In this document: piece by piece, positions 7,356 through 15,703 of the stretch
How the letters are laid out: each line of letters starts with the position of its first letter
Position numbering within the stretch: position 1 is the stretch's first letter
Assembly: GCA_900543695.1 (NCBI GenBank)
Contig: UQSG01000018.1
Location: forward strand, 1-54,755
Origin: an uncultured Clostridium sp.
Lineage (GTDB): Bacteria > Bacillota > Clostridia > UBA1212 > UBA1255
Length of the DNA stretch: 54,755 nt
Reading direction: 5' to 3'
Position numbers and translations under genes: made by a program
The notes under the pieces: generated by a model
Seen by the model: the letters and a program-made list of their open reading frames with translations, nothing else
What the model was told of the DNA's origin: nothing
The model's database searches: none

Positions 7356-8528
7356 TCAGATCCGGGCAACGCCAGTTTCCCTTGCGGCTTTTGCAACAGC
7401 GGCGGCTACTGCCTGCGAAACGCCGCGATTCAGTGCGCTGGGGATAATATAGTCCGGAGACAGCTCTGCTTCCGAGACAAAGTCCGATATCGCAAATGCG
7501 GCAGCTATTTTCATTTCGTCGTTAATATCGGAAGCGCGTACATCCAAAGCACCACGGAAAATACCGGGAAATGCAAGGACGTTATTGATCTGATTCGGAT
7601 AATCGCTGCGTCCGGTCCCAATTACAGCCGCGCCCGCTTCCCTTGCAGGCTCCGGGAGAATTTCGGGCTCCGGGTTTGCCATCAGAAACAGGATGGGATC
7701 CGGATTCATGGATCTCACCATTTCCGGCGTTACGCATCCAGGTGCGGATACGCCGATAAATACGTCGGCTCCTTTTAATACGTCGGCCAGGCTGCCGCTT
7801 CTGTGGCTGCGATTCGTAACGGAGGCAAGTTCATCTTTAATGGGATTCATATGGCTGCGGCCCTGATATATAGCACCCGCGCGATCGCAGAGAATGACGT
7901 CTTTCAATCCCATTTTCAAAAGAAGGCGGGTGATTGCGATGCCTGCAGCTCCGGCGCCGTTCGTGACCACGCGGATGGTCTCCAATTTCTTTCCCGTCAG
8001 CTTTAGCGCATTCAGAATGGCAGCCAGTACGACGACAGCCGTGCCGTGTTGGTCATCATGGAATACCGGAATATCGCAGCACGCTTTCAGGCGGGCTTCG
8101 ATCTCAAAGCAGCGGGGAGCAGAAATGTCCTCTAAATTGATTCCGCCGAAACTGCCTGCCAAAAGGCGGACGGTGTTTACGATTTCATCCACATCCTTAG
8201 AACGAATACAGAGCGGAATGGCATCTACGTTTCCGAAGGCCTTGAAAAGAGCGCATTTTCCTTCCATTACCGGCATTCCTGCCTCTGGTCCGATCTCTCC
8301 CAACCCCAGAACGGCTGTGCCGTCCGTAACGACTGCAACCAGATTGGAACGCCGTGTCAATGAGTAGCTTAAGTCCGGATCCTTTTGGATCGCCAGACAG
8401 GGAGCCGCTACGCCCGGCGTATAAGCAAGAGAAAGATCTTCCCTGGTTTCCAAGGGTGCACGGCAGATTACTTCAATTTTCCCGTTCCATTCTTTATGTC
8501 GTTTTAGGGATTCGGCTGCATAATCCAT
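7356..8528 (-). CDS. NAD(P)-dependent malic enzyme
   Basis: A 390-residue malic enzyme, which oxidatively decarboxylates malate to pyruvate and CO2 with reduction of NAD(P). The short bacterial form is about 390-400 residues, as here. Recognisable pieces are AYTPGVAAPC with the catalytic Tyr36, TDGTAVLGLGEIGPEAGMPV, the Lys91 region EGKCALFKAF, the metal ligands in LEDISAPRCFEIE and FHDDQHGTAVV, and the Rossmann segment VTNGAGAAGIAI. It starts at ATG 8528 behind AAAGGAAAT. It ends 18 bp from the convergent esterase gene with no clear terminator between them. It links C4 acids to pyruvate in central metabolism. Confidence 0.95.
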   Translation of the reverse strand: MDYAAESLKRHKEWNGKIEVICRAPLETREDLSLAYTPGVAAPCLAIQKDPDLSYSLTRRSNLVAVVTDGTAVLGLGEIGPEAGMPVMEGKCALFKAFGNVDAIPLCIRSKDVDEIVNTVRLLAGSFGGINLEDISAPRCFEIEARLKACCDIPVFHDDQHGTAVVVLAAILNALKLTGKKLETIRVVTNGAGAAGIAITRLLLKMGLKDVILCDRAGAIYQGRSHMNPIKDELASVTNRSHRSGSLADVLKGADVFIGVSAPGCVTPEMVRSMNPDPILFLMANPEPEILPEPAREAGAAVIGTGRSDYPNQINNVLAFPGIFRGALDVRASDINDEMKIAAAFAISDFVSEAELSPDYIIPSALNRGVSQAVAAAVAKAARETGVARI

Positions 8529-8703
8529 TTATCAATCATTTCCTTTCAGAACTAAAATTTTCGTTTGCCATTTTACCATATACTAAAGCACAGATCATTA
8601 ATTGCTTGTTACGTTTTAGCCAAAAACGTAAATTTTTCATTTTAAAATAATCGATGTTGCGCTGGAATCCATATGGAATGCACCGGAAATGGACTATGTA
8701 AAA

Positions 8704-8731
8704 GAAAAACCCGGCGTTATGATCTGCCGGG
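8704..8731 (-). terminator. Intrinsic terminator after the cotF-like genes
   Basis: On the minus strand CCCGGC and GCCGGG pair around a 10-base loop and TTTTTCTTTT follows. It begins about 23 bases after the stop at 8754, so it ends the two-gene spore-coat transcript. The rest of 8529-8703 shows no gene. Confidence 0.8.
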
Positions 8732-8753
8732 CCGGGAGCTCTGTCTGTGAATC

Positions 8754-9023
8754 TCACAATCCGCTCATGACCTGTCTGAATTTTTGTACAGCCTGTTGGA
8801 TTGCGGCCTGATCCGTATTTTTGACACTGTACCAGCCGCGCGCTTTCATGGCGTTGAAAACTTCAAATTGGAGCTGCTGCGTTTCTGTAAAAATTTTTGT
8901 GATTTCATTTCTGAGGATCTGACACGATGCTTCTGAAACGAAGGTTGCATAGAGCTCCGTTATTTGCTTCTCTGTACTGAGCGCATCACTGATCATATCC
9001 TGCTCCGTTAAGATTTGTTCCAT
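8754..9023 (-). CDS. Spore coat protein, CotF-like
   Basis: An 89-residue helical protein. The pattern LTEQDMISDALSTEKQITELYATFVSEASC and a second helix pair resembling LRNEITKIFTETQQLQFEVFNAMKARGWY is that of the CotF family: the tyrosine-and-Trp-Tyr ending (ARGWYSV) and central Asp-Ala/Glu residues are typical. CotF proteins are structural components of the spore coat. It starts at ATG 9023 behind AAGGAGG and lies 11 bp after a smaller related gene on the same strand, and a strong terminator follows. Expression late in sporulation from a mother-cell sigma factor would be expected, but I could not identify the promoter. Confidence 0.85.
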   Translation of the reverse strand: MEQILTEQDMISDALSTEKQITELYATFVSEASCQILRNEITKIFTETQQLQFEVFNAMKARGWYSVKNTDQAAIQQAVQKFRQVMSGL

Positions 9024-9034
9024 GTCTGTCCTCC

Positions 9035-9247
9035 TTAATTAGCCTGGCATGCATAGGAATTCAGGTACTGAAACATTGTATCGAAATGCTTCCTGTGCAT
9101 TTGCTCGGCTTTTTCGCAAATTGTTTTTAAATTCGGATCGGTGCAGTTTGCTGCGTAAAAATGGAATTTTTTGACGGCCATTGATTCCGCATCAAGCATA
9201 TCCTCCAGCATTGCAAGCGATTTCTCAGGCATCGTTGAATTCGGCAT
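9035..9247 (-). CDS. Small CotF-related / ferritin-like helical protein
   Basis: A 70-residue protein of two amphipathic helices (KSLAMLEDMLDAESMAVKKF and CEKAEQMHRKHFDTMFQYL), the half-size four-helix-bundle pattern seen in spore-coat CotF relatives. The Glu/Asp and His spacing (EDMLDAE, HRKHFD) recalls ferritin-like domains but is too incomplete for metal binding to be claimed. Strong AAAGGAGG site before ATG 9247. It is the first gene of a two-gene unit with the CotF-like gene, 11 bp upstream of it. Structural spore-coat protein is the most likely role. Confidence 0.75.
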   Translation of the reverse strand: MPNSTMPEKSLAMLEDMLDAESMAVKKFHFYAANCTDPNLKTICEKAEQMHRKHFDTMFQYLNSYACQAN

Positions 9248-9352
9248 TTTCTGATCCTCCTTTCCTGAAAGATAATAAATGCAGGGAATATTTTGTGCAT
9301 AAATGCGGAAAATATACGCGTCAGAGATTCTGTAAACAGAGGAGAATTTATT

Positions 9353-10021
9353 TTGGTCAGTTTTATCAGAACGATTATTATGTACTTGATTGTTATATTT
9401 GTAATGCGCTTAATGGGAAAACGGCAGATCGGGCAGCTCCAGCCATATGAATTCGTCATTGCGCTCATGATTTCCGATCTGGCCGCGCTGCCGATGCAGG
9501 ACAGTGCGATCCCGCTGTGGTCCGGAATCGTTCCGATTTTATCACTGCTGCTCCTGCAGCTTTCTATCTCGTACGGGGTATTAAAGCTGAAAGCTGTACG
9601 CGGATTTTTCTGCGGGAAGCCATGCGTTATGATTAAAAATGGCACAGTTATTGAAAAAAATCTTCGCAATCAAATGTATACGCTGGATGACCTGCTTGAG
9701 GCGCTCCGCCTGAAGGGCTATCCGGACGTTCAGTCGGTACAGCTTGCCATCCTGGAGAACAACGGAGATTTAAGCGTGCTTCCCGTCAGCGCGGCTCAGA
9801 ATGTAACGCGCGGCGATCTCGACATCAGAGAGCCCTCCGATATTGTCACAGATATCATTATTGGCGGCTGTGTCATGGAGGACAATATGGAGCTTTTAAA
9901 TATAGACAAAAAAATGCTGAGAGAAGAACTCGATAAAAACGGCATACGCTCTGCAAGGGATGTTTTTTACTGCTATGTAAATGGCGCCGGACAATTCGTC
10001 ATTCAGAAGAAGGGAAAATAA
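9353..10021 (+). CDS. DUF421 (YetF/YrbG-type) membrane protein
   Basis: A 222-residue protein of the DUF421 family. The N-terminus holds three membrane helices and contains the diagnostic VMRLMGKRQIGQLQPYEFVIALMISDLAALP; the C-terminal soluble half carries the paired segments GKPCVMIKNGTVIEKNLR and MYTLDDLLEALRLKGYPDVQSVQLAILENNG. I place the start at TTG 9353, 8 bp after AGAGGAG; an in-frame upstream ATG at 9293 adds a non-hydrophobic extension with no site. Bacillus relatives (YetF, YrbG, YkjA) are linked to spore germination and envelope functions, but the molecular role is not established. It ends just before a DUF4363 gene, a pairing I have seen in Clostridia, so the two probably work together. 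Confidence 0.88.
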   Translation: MVSFIRTIIMYLIVIFVMRLMGKRQIGQLQPYEFVIALMISDLAALPMQDSAIPLWSGIVPILSLLLLQLSISYGVLKLKAVRGFFCGKPCVMIKNGTVIEKNLRNQMYTLDDLLEALRLKGYPDVQSVQLAILENNGDLSVLPVSAAQNVTRGDLDIREPSDIVTDIIIGGCVMEDNMELLNIDKKMLREELDKNGIRSARDVFYCYVNGAGQFVIQKKGK

Positions 10022-10022
10022 G

Positions 10023-10412
10023 ATGTACAGAAATTCTATTATCTATCTTATTATGGTAGTTGTTATATTAGCACTGGTATTTGTTCCAACAACGTGGTTC
10101 GACAAAATGCTTGAGGATGATGTAAATGGGTTTCGCAGCCGGATCGACGATATTTTGAATACGAACCGCGACGCACCGGAACTGGAAGAAAAATGTGGAC
10201 TGCTGCAGGCAGACTGGGAAAATCATATGGAACACTGGAGCTTTTTTCTTAATCATTCCGCAATTGAAAAGGTTGATCTCGGAATCTGCACGTTTCTGGA
10301 ATATGTGCGCTGCGGAAATTATGAAAGCGCTTCCATCGAAGCGAAACGTCTCGATAAAATATTCGAGATGACGGAACATCAGGACGAGCTGTCGGCTTTG
10401 AATATTTTCTAA
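10023..10412 (+). CDS. DUF4363 family membrane-anchored protein
   Basis: A 129-residue protein with one N-terminal membrane anchor (residues about 6-24) followed by an extracytoplasmic helical domain with a regular pattern of Trp and Asp/Glu (QADWENHMEHWSFFLNHS, YVRCGNYESASIEAKRLD). This is the DUF4363 pattern. Start at ATG 10023 overlaps nothing and follows the DUF421 stop by one base, so the two are translationally coupled. Function unknown; its consistent association with DUF421 suggests an extracytoplasmic partner of that membrane protein. Confidence 0.82.
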   Translation: MYRNSIIYLIMVVVILALVFVPTTWFDKMLEDDVNGFRSRIDDILNTNRDAPELEEKCGLLQADWENHMEHWSFFLNHSAIEKVDLGICTFLEYVRCGNYESASIEAKRLDKIFEMTEHQDELSALNIF

Positions 10413-10510
10413 AAGGGGGCGAAATTGGCCGCACTGGGACGAATTGCGACGAACGATTTTTCTTTACAAAAGCGCGCTCTTCAGGTATAACAGAATACGG
10501 GGTGAGATTC

Positions 10511-10717
10511 ATGCATACAATTGAAACGGCAATTGTTATGCCGGTCCTTTTATTGTTTTTGCTTTTATCCGTCTGCGTTTGCCTGAAATATACGGAACAG
10601 ATTAGTAGGCACTCGGATACGCTGCGGGAAGCTTTTTTGGAAAAACGCATCAGCAATACTGATATCGCGCGGGGAGGAGCGGTGCTGTATGAAACGTATC
10701 GGAAGCATGCGGGGTGA
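10511..10717 (+). CDS. TadE-like pseudopilin-type small membrane protein
   Basis: A 68-residue protein. The N-terminus, HTIETAIVMPVLLLFLLLSV, has the Glu-Thr-Ala start and proline-containing hydrophobic helix of TadE/TadF-like minor pseudopilins; the short basic, hydrophilic tail follows. I start at ATG 10511, 6 bases after GGGGTGA; a GTG at 10502 in frame is also possible. It overlaps the next gene (DUF5702) by 29 bp, so the two are tightly coupled. No Tad ATPase, secretin-like or prepilin peptidase gene is nearby, so any assembly machinery must be elsewhere. Confidence 0.72.
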   Translation: MHTIETAIVMPVLLLFLLLSVCVCLKYTEQISRHSDTLREAFLEKRISNTDIARGGAVLYETYRKHAG

Positions 10718-12581
10718 CACCGGAAGCGTTACAATCGCCGCAGCTGTGCTGCTTAGCGGAATCATTTTGTTGAATACCGCTTTATATGATTATGCGGTAT
10801 ATAAAGCGCTGGAAAGCCGCGCCGCCGCAGGTATGCTGCTTGCCTGCAAATCCGTTCTGGCCTCATATGATTCGCTTCTGGCGGAAAAATACGGATTGTA
10901 TGGATTCAATACGGGGAACGGCGGCTCGGCACACGATCTGTTTGACGATTATTATCCCTCTGAAGCATCCATTGTTGCTCTGAGCGGAAATTTTACAGAG
11001 CCGGACGTTCTGAGGGAGCAGATCTGCGGGATGATGAAGATCAAAACGCCGGCGTCGCTGACGGAGACCATGCTGTATTTGCTTGGCGTTCTTTCGGAAG
11101 CAAAAGAGGAGGGCGCAGGCTACCGGGCGTGCGGGGAGGCGGCGGAGCTTCTGTCGGCGCTTCAGAAGACGCATCGGGATCTTAAAATATTAGTGGAGGG
11201 CTATTATGACGGAGATCCCGCCTGTGTAAACGGCTATTCTGTGGCTGCCGCTTCCGGACTGTTTGAGAATATGTCTCAAATATGGCAGGAAAAAGCAGAA
11301 GCGTTTTTGGATCAGGCAATCCTGCTGCACGAACAGTACCGGGAATATAATTCTCGTGCGGCACTGCTCTGCCAGGAGCTGGCGGACGGAAGACAAAAAA
11401 TCGTGGAAGTGCTGCGCCGTGCCGAATCGACCGGCGCGCTGCCAAAAGAAGCAGACGTTATTCGGCAGCAGGCCGCGCAAATCGGAAGCGCCGCTGCTGC
11501 GGACAAAATTTCTGAAAATCTCTCGGTATTCGCAGAACGTCTTTCCGCTCTATATGCCTTTAAAGAGCAGGGGGAGTTCGACGCTGAAAAATTCCGCTAT
11601 TTATTCGTTGAAAGACAGATTTCTGCGAATATCAGGATTCCTTTGATTTACGCGGAGAATACTTCCGGAGAGACGAACGGCACTGAGCTGATTACAGAAT
11701 TGAAAGAACAGCTGCTGGGAACGGCAAACCTGCCTCAGATTTCGGAAGATTCCTACAGAATACCTGAACAGGAATACGCAGCGCTTCCGTCCTCCCGATT
11801 TTCCCCGCGAAGCAGCAGTCTCGATTCTTTTGGTGTGGATGCAGGCGATTCATTCGAAACGTTTGCCTCCTTTACGGATTTGTTTGCATTCAAAACGGAA
11901 GTCTCGTTCGAAGAGGTACTGCGCGGAACGGCGGAACGGCTTCTCATCGACGATTATATTCTTAATTACATGACATCAAGACTTTACGCGTCATCAGAAG
12001 ACCGTTTGAATAATGAAGCCGAATATATTTTAATTGGAGATGCCTCTGCGGCGCACAATAATAAGGCTGTAGAGAATAGAATACTGGCGCTGCGGTTTTT
12101 ACTTAATTTTATTAAAATTATGAAGGACGCGGAACGGAGCGCCGGCGCAGAAGCACTTGCACGCGCCGCCGCGGCGGCGCTCAGCATGGGAGCGGGCGTA
12201 ACTTTATACAAAATCATTATTGTTTCGGCATGGGCTCTGCTCGATTCCTATCAGGATCTGGAAAAGCTGCTTTCCGGCCAAAGCGTTCCGATTCTGACGC
12301 TGAATGAAGCGGCGGCAGGAAGAATTGATGCGCTTCAGGATTATGCGTTCTATCTGAGAATTCTTTTGCTGCTCACGCCTGTGGAAACGAAGCTGATGAG
12401 GATTTGCGATGTGATTGAAATAAATATGAAAGAAACAACCGGAATGACGTATCGTCTGTCAGGCGTATATCATAAGCTTTCTGCCTCTGCCAGGACACGT
12501 ATGACGTTTCTTTCTCCTTTTTTGCTCGGACTGGGAAGAAAGCAGTATGAACGGGAGGATCTTTGTGAAATTACGTATTGA
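10689..12581 (+). CDS. DUF5702 domain-containing, pseudopilin-cluster surface protein
   Basis: A 630-residue protein with a short positively charged start, a TadG-like hydrophobic helix (GSVTIAAAVLLSGIILLNTA, residues about 12-31) followed by YDYAVYKALESRAAAGMLLACKSVLASYDSLLAEKYGLYGF, the N-terminal hallmark of DUF5702 proteins. The rest is largely helical, rich in Ala/Glu, with a further hydrophobic stretch near residues 485-520. Known DUF5702 proteins in Clostridia sit in Tad-like clusters as large putative pilus-associated or surface components; a biochemical role is not known. It overlaps the TadE-like gene by 29 bp at its start and the next TadE-like gene by 17 bp at its end. Confidence 0.8.
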   Translation: MKRIGSMRGDTGSVTIAAAVLLSGIILLNTALYDYAVYKALESRAAAGMLLACKSVLASYDSLLAEKYGLYGFNTGNGGSAHDLFDDYYPSEASIVALSGNFTEPDVLREQICGMMKIKTPASLTETMLYLLGVLSEAKEEGAGYRACGEAAELLSALQKTHRDLKILVEGYYDGDPACVNGYSVAAASGLFENMSQIWQEKAEAFLDQAILLHEQYREYNSRAALLCQELADGRQKIVEVLRRAESTGALPKEADVIRQQAAQIGSAAAADKISENLSVFAERLSALYAFKEQGEFDAEKFRYLFVERQISANIRIPLIYAENTSGETNGTELITELKEQLLGTANLPQISEDSYRIPEQEYAALPSSRFSPRSSSLDSFGVDAGDSFETFASFTDLFAFKTEVSFEEVLRGTAERLLIDDYILNYMTSRLYASSEDRLNNEAEYILIGDASAAHNNKAVENRILALRFLLNFIKIMKDAERSAGAEALARAAAAALSMGAGVTLYKIIIVSAWALLDSYQDLEKLLSGQSVPILTLNEAAAGRIDALQDYAFYLRILLLLTPVETKLMRICDVIEINMKETTGMTYRLSGVYHKLSASARTRMTFLSPFLLGLGRKQYEREDLCEITY

Positions 12582-13560
12582 ACGGGAAACGGAGAGCAAA
12601 GGGAATATTACACTGGAAACGGCCCTCGTTCTGCCGGGCTTTATGGGAGTGCTGCTGCTCTTTCTTTCCATTCTGCAAATCGTGTCTGCTCGAAATCTTC
12701 TGGAGCTGTCCGTGCTTAGAACTGCGGACGAGCTGTGCCGCTGGGCGCCGATTTACCGCAACCAGCTGACGGAGGAGTTAAAAAAGGAGCTTCTCGGAAG
12801 CTTGCAGGAGCGATTCTCGGATGCGCTTGCCCCGGCGGAGGAAAGCGTGCTTAAAGCTGTTCTGCAGTTAAGAGATCTTTCCGAGCATTCGTCAGATTCT
12901 ATTTACGGATTTGCAGCGCAGACGCTTTGCGCCTCCTACCTTACGGAAGATGCGCTCGTGAAGAGCGGCATGCTGGAGCTTAAAAACCTGAATTTGTATA
13001 AAAGCAGCTTTTTTCATCGGGAAACCGATCAGATTCGCCTTACGGCATCCTGCGTAGTAGATACGTATCTGCCTTTTCCGGTAAAGCTTGAATTTTCAGT
13101 TTTGTGCAGCGCATGGGGCGGCGGCAGAATGCCGTTCCTGCAAACACAAGAATCAGAGGCGCCCTCGTCCGGAATCTGGAATGAAAATAATTTTACCAGA
13201 GGAAAAATTTTCAGACAGATGTACGGGGGCAATCTTCCCGATGCCTTTCCCGTGATCGCCGCATTTGAAGACGGAACGGCTGTTATGATTAAAAGCCTGA
13301 ATCACACGCTGCCCAGCTATCGTAAAAAGGGCGCAATGGAAAAGGCTGTTCTCAAAATGATCGATACGCTGGAGGCTTTTCAGGGAGCCGAATACGGCGG
13401 AATTTCCATTCGAAAAGAGGATATCAAAAGAAAAAAGCTGATTCTGATTCTCCCGGAAAACGAGCTTGGACTTTTGCAGGAAACGGCAATCCAGCGTGCG
13501 TTCCAGTATTCCATGCTTAAATTTATTGAGCTGGACTTGCAGAGATACCAAAAAGTGTGA
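12565..13560 (+). CDS. TadE/TadG-like protein with extracytoplasmic domain
   Basis: A 331-residue protein starting at GTG 12565, five bases after GGGAGGAT. The N-terminal segment SKGNITLETALVLPGFMGVLLLFLSIL is a TadE-type hydrophobic helix with the conserved Glu-Thr-Ala and Pro, and the large C-terminal part is soluble and unlike anything I recognise. It overlaps the end of the DUF5702 gene by 17 bp, so the three genes from 10511 form a coupled set. The likely role is a minor pilin or surface component exported with the two upstream products. An amidohydrolase follows after 37 bp, on the same strand but probably functionally unrelated. Confidence 0.72.
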   Translation: MKLRIERETESKGNITLETALVLPGFMGVLLLFLSILQIVSARNLLELSVLRTADELCRWAPIYRNQLTEELKKELLGSLQERFSDALAPAEESVLKAVLQLRDLSEHSSDSIYGFAAQTLCASYLTEDALVKSGMLELKNLNLYKSSFFHRETDQIRLTASCVVDTYLPFPVKLEFSVLCSAWGGGRMPFLQTQESEAPSSGIWNENNFTRGKIFRQMYGGNLPDAFPVIAAFEDGTAVMIKSLNHTLPSYRKKGAMEKAVLKMIDTLEAFQGAEYGGISIRKEDIKRKKLILILPENELGLLQETAIQRAFQYSMLKFIELDLQRYQKV

Positions 13561-13597
13561 TATCATGCAGCAGAAAGGAGACGTCAGTGGTGCTTTC

Positions 13598-14869
13598 ATG
13601 GCAATTTTAATTAAAAATGCTGGAATTTATGCCGAAAACGGTATTCAGACTTATCAGGGGCTCTGCATCGACGGCGGCCGGATCCGGGCGATGACAAATA
13701 ACGAAGCCGAAATCGATGCCTTTCTTCGCGAGCACGACAATCAGATCTACACAATAGAGGGAAGAAATAAACTGATCCTGCCCGGATTGATCAATACGCA
13801 TACGCATAGCCCAATGACGCTTCTGCGGAATATCGGAAGCGATCTGCCCTTGCAGCAATGGCTGTTTAACGAAATTATTCCGCGTGAGAGAAAATTGACC
13901 TCCAGGAGCGTATATTACGGTTCTCTGCTTGGACAGCTCGAAATGATTCGCTCCGGAACAGTCTCCTTTGCCGATATGTATGAACCGTTTGAAGCGATCG
14001 CACAAGCCGTTCTGGAATCCGGCCTGAAGGCGGTCCTGAGCGTTCCGGTATTGCATAACCGCTGGGAGAATGGAACGCGCATTACGGAAAATAACTTTGC
14101 GGAGGCGGAACGTCTTATAAAAAAATGGAAGGGCGCCGGGGACGGAAGAATTGACGTAATCTGTGAAATTCATTCTGTGTATCTTTATGACGACCGTCTT
14201 TTGCATGAGGCCGTGTCGTTTGCCAAAGAGAACGGACTTGGCATTCACATGCATCTCCATGAAACGAAAAAGGAAATTTCCGACTGTCTGAAGGCTGTCG
14301 GAATGAGGCCCGCCGCTTTTTTTGCATCGATCGGAGCTTTTGATGTTCCAGTGCTGGCAGCGCATTGTACGCATCTGGAAACCGAAGATTTTGAAATTTT
14401 AAGGCGGGCTCGTGCTTCCGTATCCGTTAACATTACAAGCAATCTGAAACTCGCAAGCGGAGTGCCGCCTCTTCCGGAATTGCTGGCCGCGGGGATCCGC
14501 GTCGGTCTGGGCACGGACGGATGTGCGAGCAATAACAATTTAAATCTGTTTGAAGAAATGCACTTGGCGGGTATACTGTATAAGGGATTGCGCGGAGATC
14601 CGGCGCTCGTCTCTCCGGAACAGGTGATCGACGCGGCAGTCTTTGGCAGCCGCATCTGTAAAGGAGCGGATGCAGATCTGATTTTAATTGATTTGACGGC
14701 GGCTCACTTAAATCCGCTGAATGATATGAAAAGTGCCGTCGTATATTCCATGCAGGCTTCCGATGTGGATACGGTAATCGTTCGGGGAGAGATCCTGATG
14801 GAGCATCGGGAACTCAAAAAATTGGATGAAGAAAGGATTCTTTACGAGGTGAACCATGTTAAGCTTTAA
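13598..14869 (+). CDS. Amidohydrolase, MTA/SAH-deaminase-like
   Basis: A 423-residue metal-dependent hydrolase of the amidohydrolase superfamily, closest in pattern to 5-methylthioadenosine/S-adenosylhomocysteine deaminases and chlorohydrolases. Metal ligands and the catalytic residues are visible: INTHTHSPMTLLRN, the His in GIHMHLHETKKE, the His in LAAHCTHLE, and the Asp in GLGTDGCASNNNLNLFEEM. Like the family it lacks a signal peptide and ends in a beta-rich segment (DVDTVIVRGEILMEH). The start at 13598 is the first good ATG; GGAG is 18 bases upstream, rather far. It heads a run of same-strand metabolic genes with overlaps of a few bases. The true substrate (adenosine-type compound or other amine) is unproven. 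Confidence 0.85.
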   Translation: MAILIKNAGIYAENGIQTYQGLCIDGGRIRAMTNNEAEIDAFLREHDNQIYTIEGRNKLILPGLINTHTHSPMTLLRNIGSDLPLQQWLFNEIIPRERKLTSRSVYYGSLLGQLEMIRSGTVSFADMYEPFEAIAQAVLESGLKAVLSVPVLHNRWENGTRITENNFAEAERLIKKWKGAGDGRIDVICEIHSVYLYDDRLLHEAVSFAKENGLGIHMHLHETKKEISDCLKAVGMRPAAFFASIGAFDVPVLAAHCTHLETEDFEILRRARASVSVNITSNLKLASGVPPLPELLAAGIRVGLGTDGCASNNNLNLFEEMHLAGILYKGLRGDPALVSPEQVIDAAVFGSRICKGADADLILIDLTAAHLNPLNDMKSAVVYSMQASDVDTVIVRGEILMEHRELKKLDEERILYEVNHVKL

Positions 14870-15698
14870 CGATAACAACGCGCAGTATTTAATCGTAAAC
14901 AGCGAGCTGACCGGAAGCGATACACTGAAGAAAAATGAGAGCGGCGCTATTGTTCTTCCGTTTGAAGGGCCGGTCATTTATGAGGTGATCCGCTTTATTA
15001 ATGGAAAAGGTCTTTTCCTGGAAGACCATTTCCGCCGGCTGGAAAACAGCTTTCAAATTGAAGGAATAGAAAATCCGGTAGATCTTGCAGCTTTTAAAGA
15101 GTACGCTTCTGTTTTGCTCAGCGTCAATGAGGAAAGAGACTGCAATGTTAAAATCATGAGCACCGGAAAAGATTTTGTCGTATATCTCAGTAAAAAGTTT
15201 TATCCCGGTCCAGCTTACTATGAAAAAGGAATCCGAACGGCGTGTATTCAGATCGAGCGGCCCAGCCCTAACGCAAAAATCCGGAGATCGGATTATATAG
15301 AAAGAATCGAGACCTTCAAGCAGGCAAACGAAATTTTTGAAGCGCTGCTGATGAATGCGGAGGGCTATCTTACGGAGGGAAGCAAGTCCAATCTTTTTTT
15401 TGTACGCAGAGGGGAACCGGACGCCGTCTATACTGCGCCGCGTGAAATGGTTCTGGAGGGCATTATGCGGCAGTATGTGCTTGATCTTTGCGGTCAGGAA
15501 AATATTTCCGTCAAGTTCGAACCGATCCGGTATTCCGCGCTGGGGGATGTGGAGGCATTGTTTATTACAGGCACCTCAATCAATGTTTTGCCGATTGCAA
15601 AAGTTGATGAAATACAGTATAATTCTCCGGAAAACAGTACGGTACTCCGCATTATGCATGCTTTTCAGAATTACATTGATACAATAACGAAAGGGTGA
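14856..15698 (+). CDS. Class IV aminotransferase
   Basis: A 280-residue PLP enzyme of fold type IV, the group of branched-chain and D-amino-acid aminotransferases and 4-amino-4-deoxychorismate lyase. Residues about 160-185 contain the diagnostic NAEGYLTEGSKSNLFFV, and ALFITGTSINVLPI near residue 235 matches the phosphate-binding end of the family. By alignment of the spacing to TEGS, Lys141 in PNAKIRR is the likely PLP lysine. The start codon lies within the end of the upstream amidohydrolase gene (14-bp overlap), so they are coupled. It ends just before the TIM-barrel isomerase gene. The substrate cannot be told from sequence. Confidence 0.85.
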   Translation: MLSFNDNNAQYLIVNSELTGSDTLKKNESGAIVLPFEGPVIYEVIRFINGKGLFLEDHFRRLENSFQIEGIENPVDLAAFKEYASVLLSVNEERDCNVKIMSTGKDFVVYLSKKFYPGPAYYEKGIRTACIQIERPSPNAKIRRSDYIERIETFKQANEIFEALLMNAEGYLTEGSKSNLFFVRRGEPDAVYTAPREMVLEGIMRQYVLDLCGQENISVKFEPIRYSALGDVEALFITGTSINVLPIAKVDEIQYNSPENSTVLRIMHAFQNYIDTITKG

Positions 15699-15703
15699 TT
15701 GAT

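Noticed and set aside
8536..8757. Minus-strand ORF of 73 codons between malic enzyme and the cotF-like gene
   Set aside because: It spans the cotF terminator and has no ribosome-binding site.
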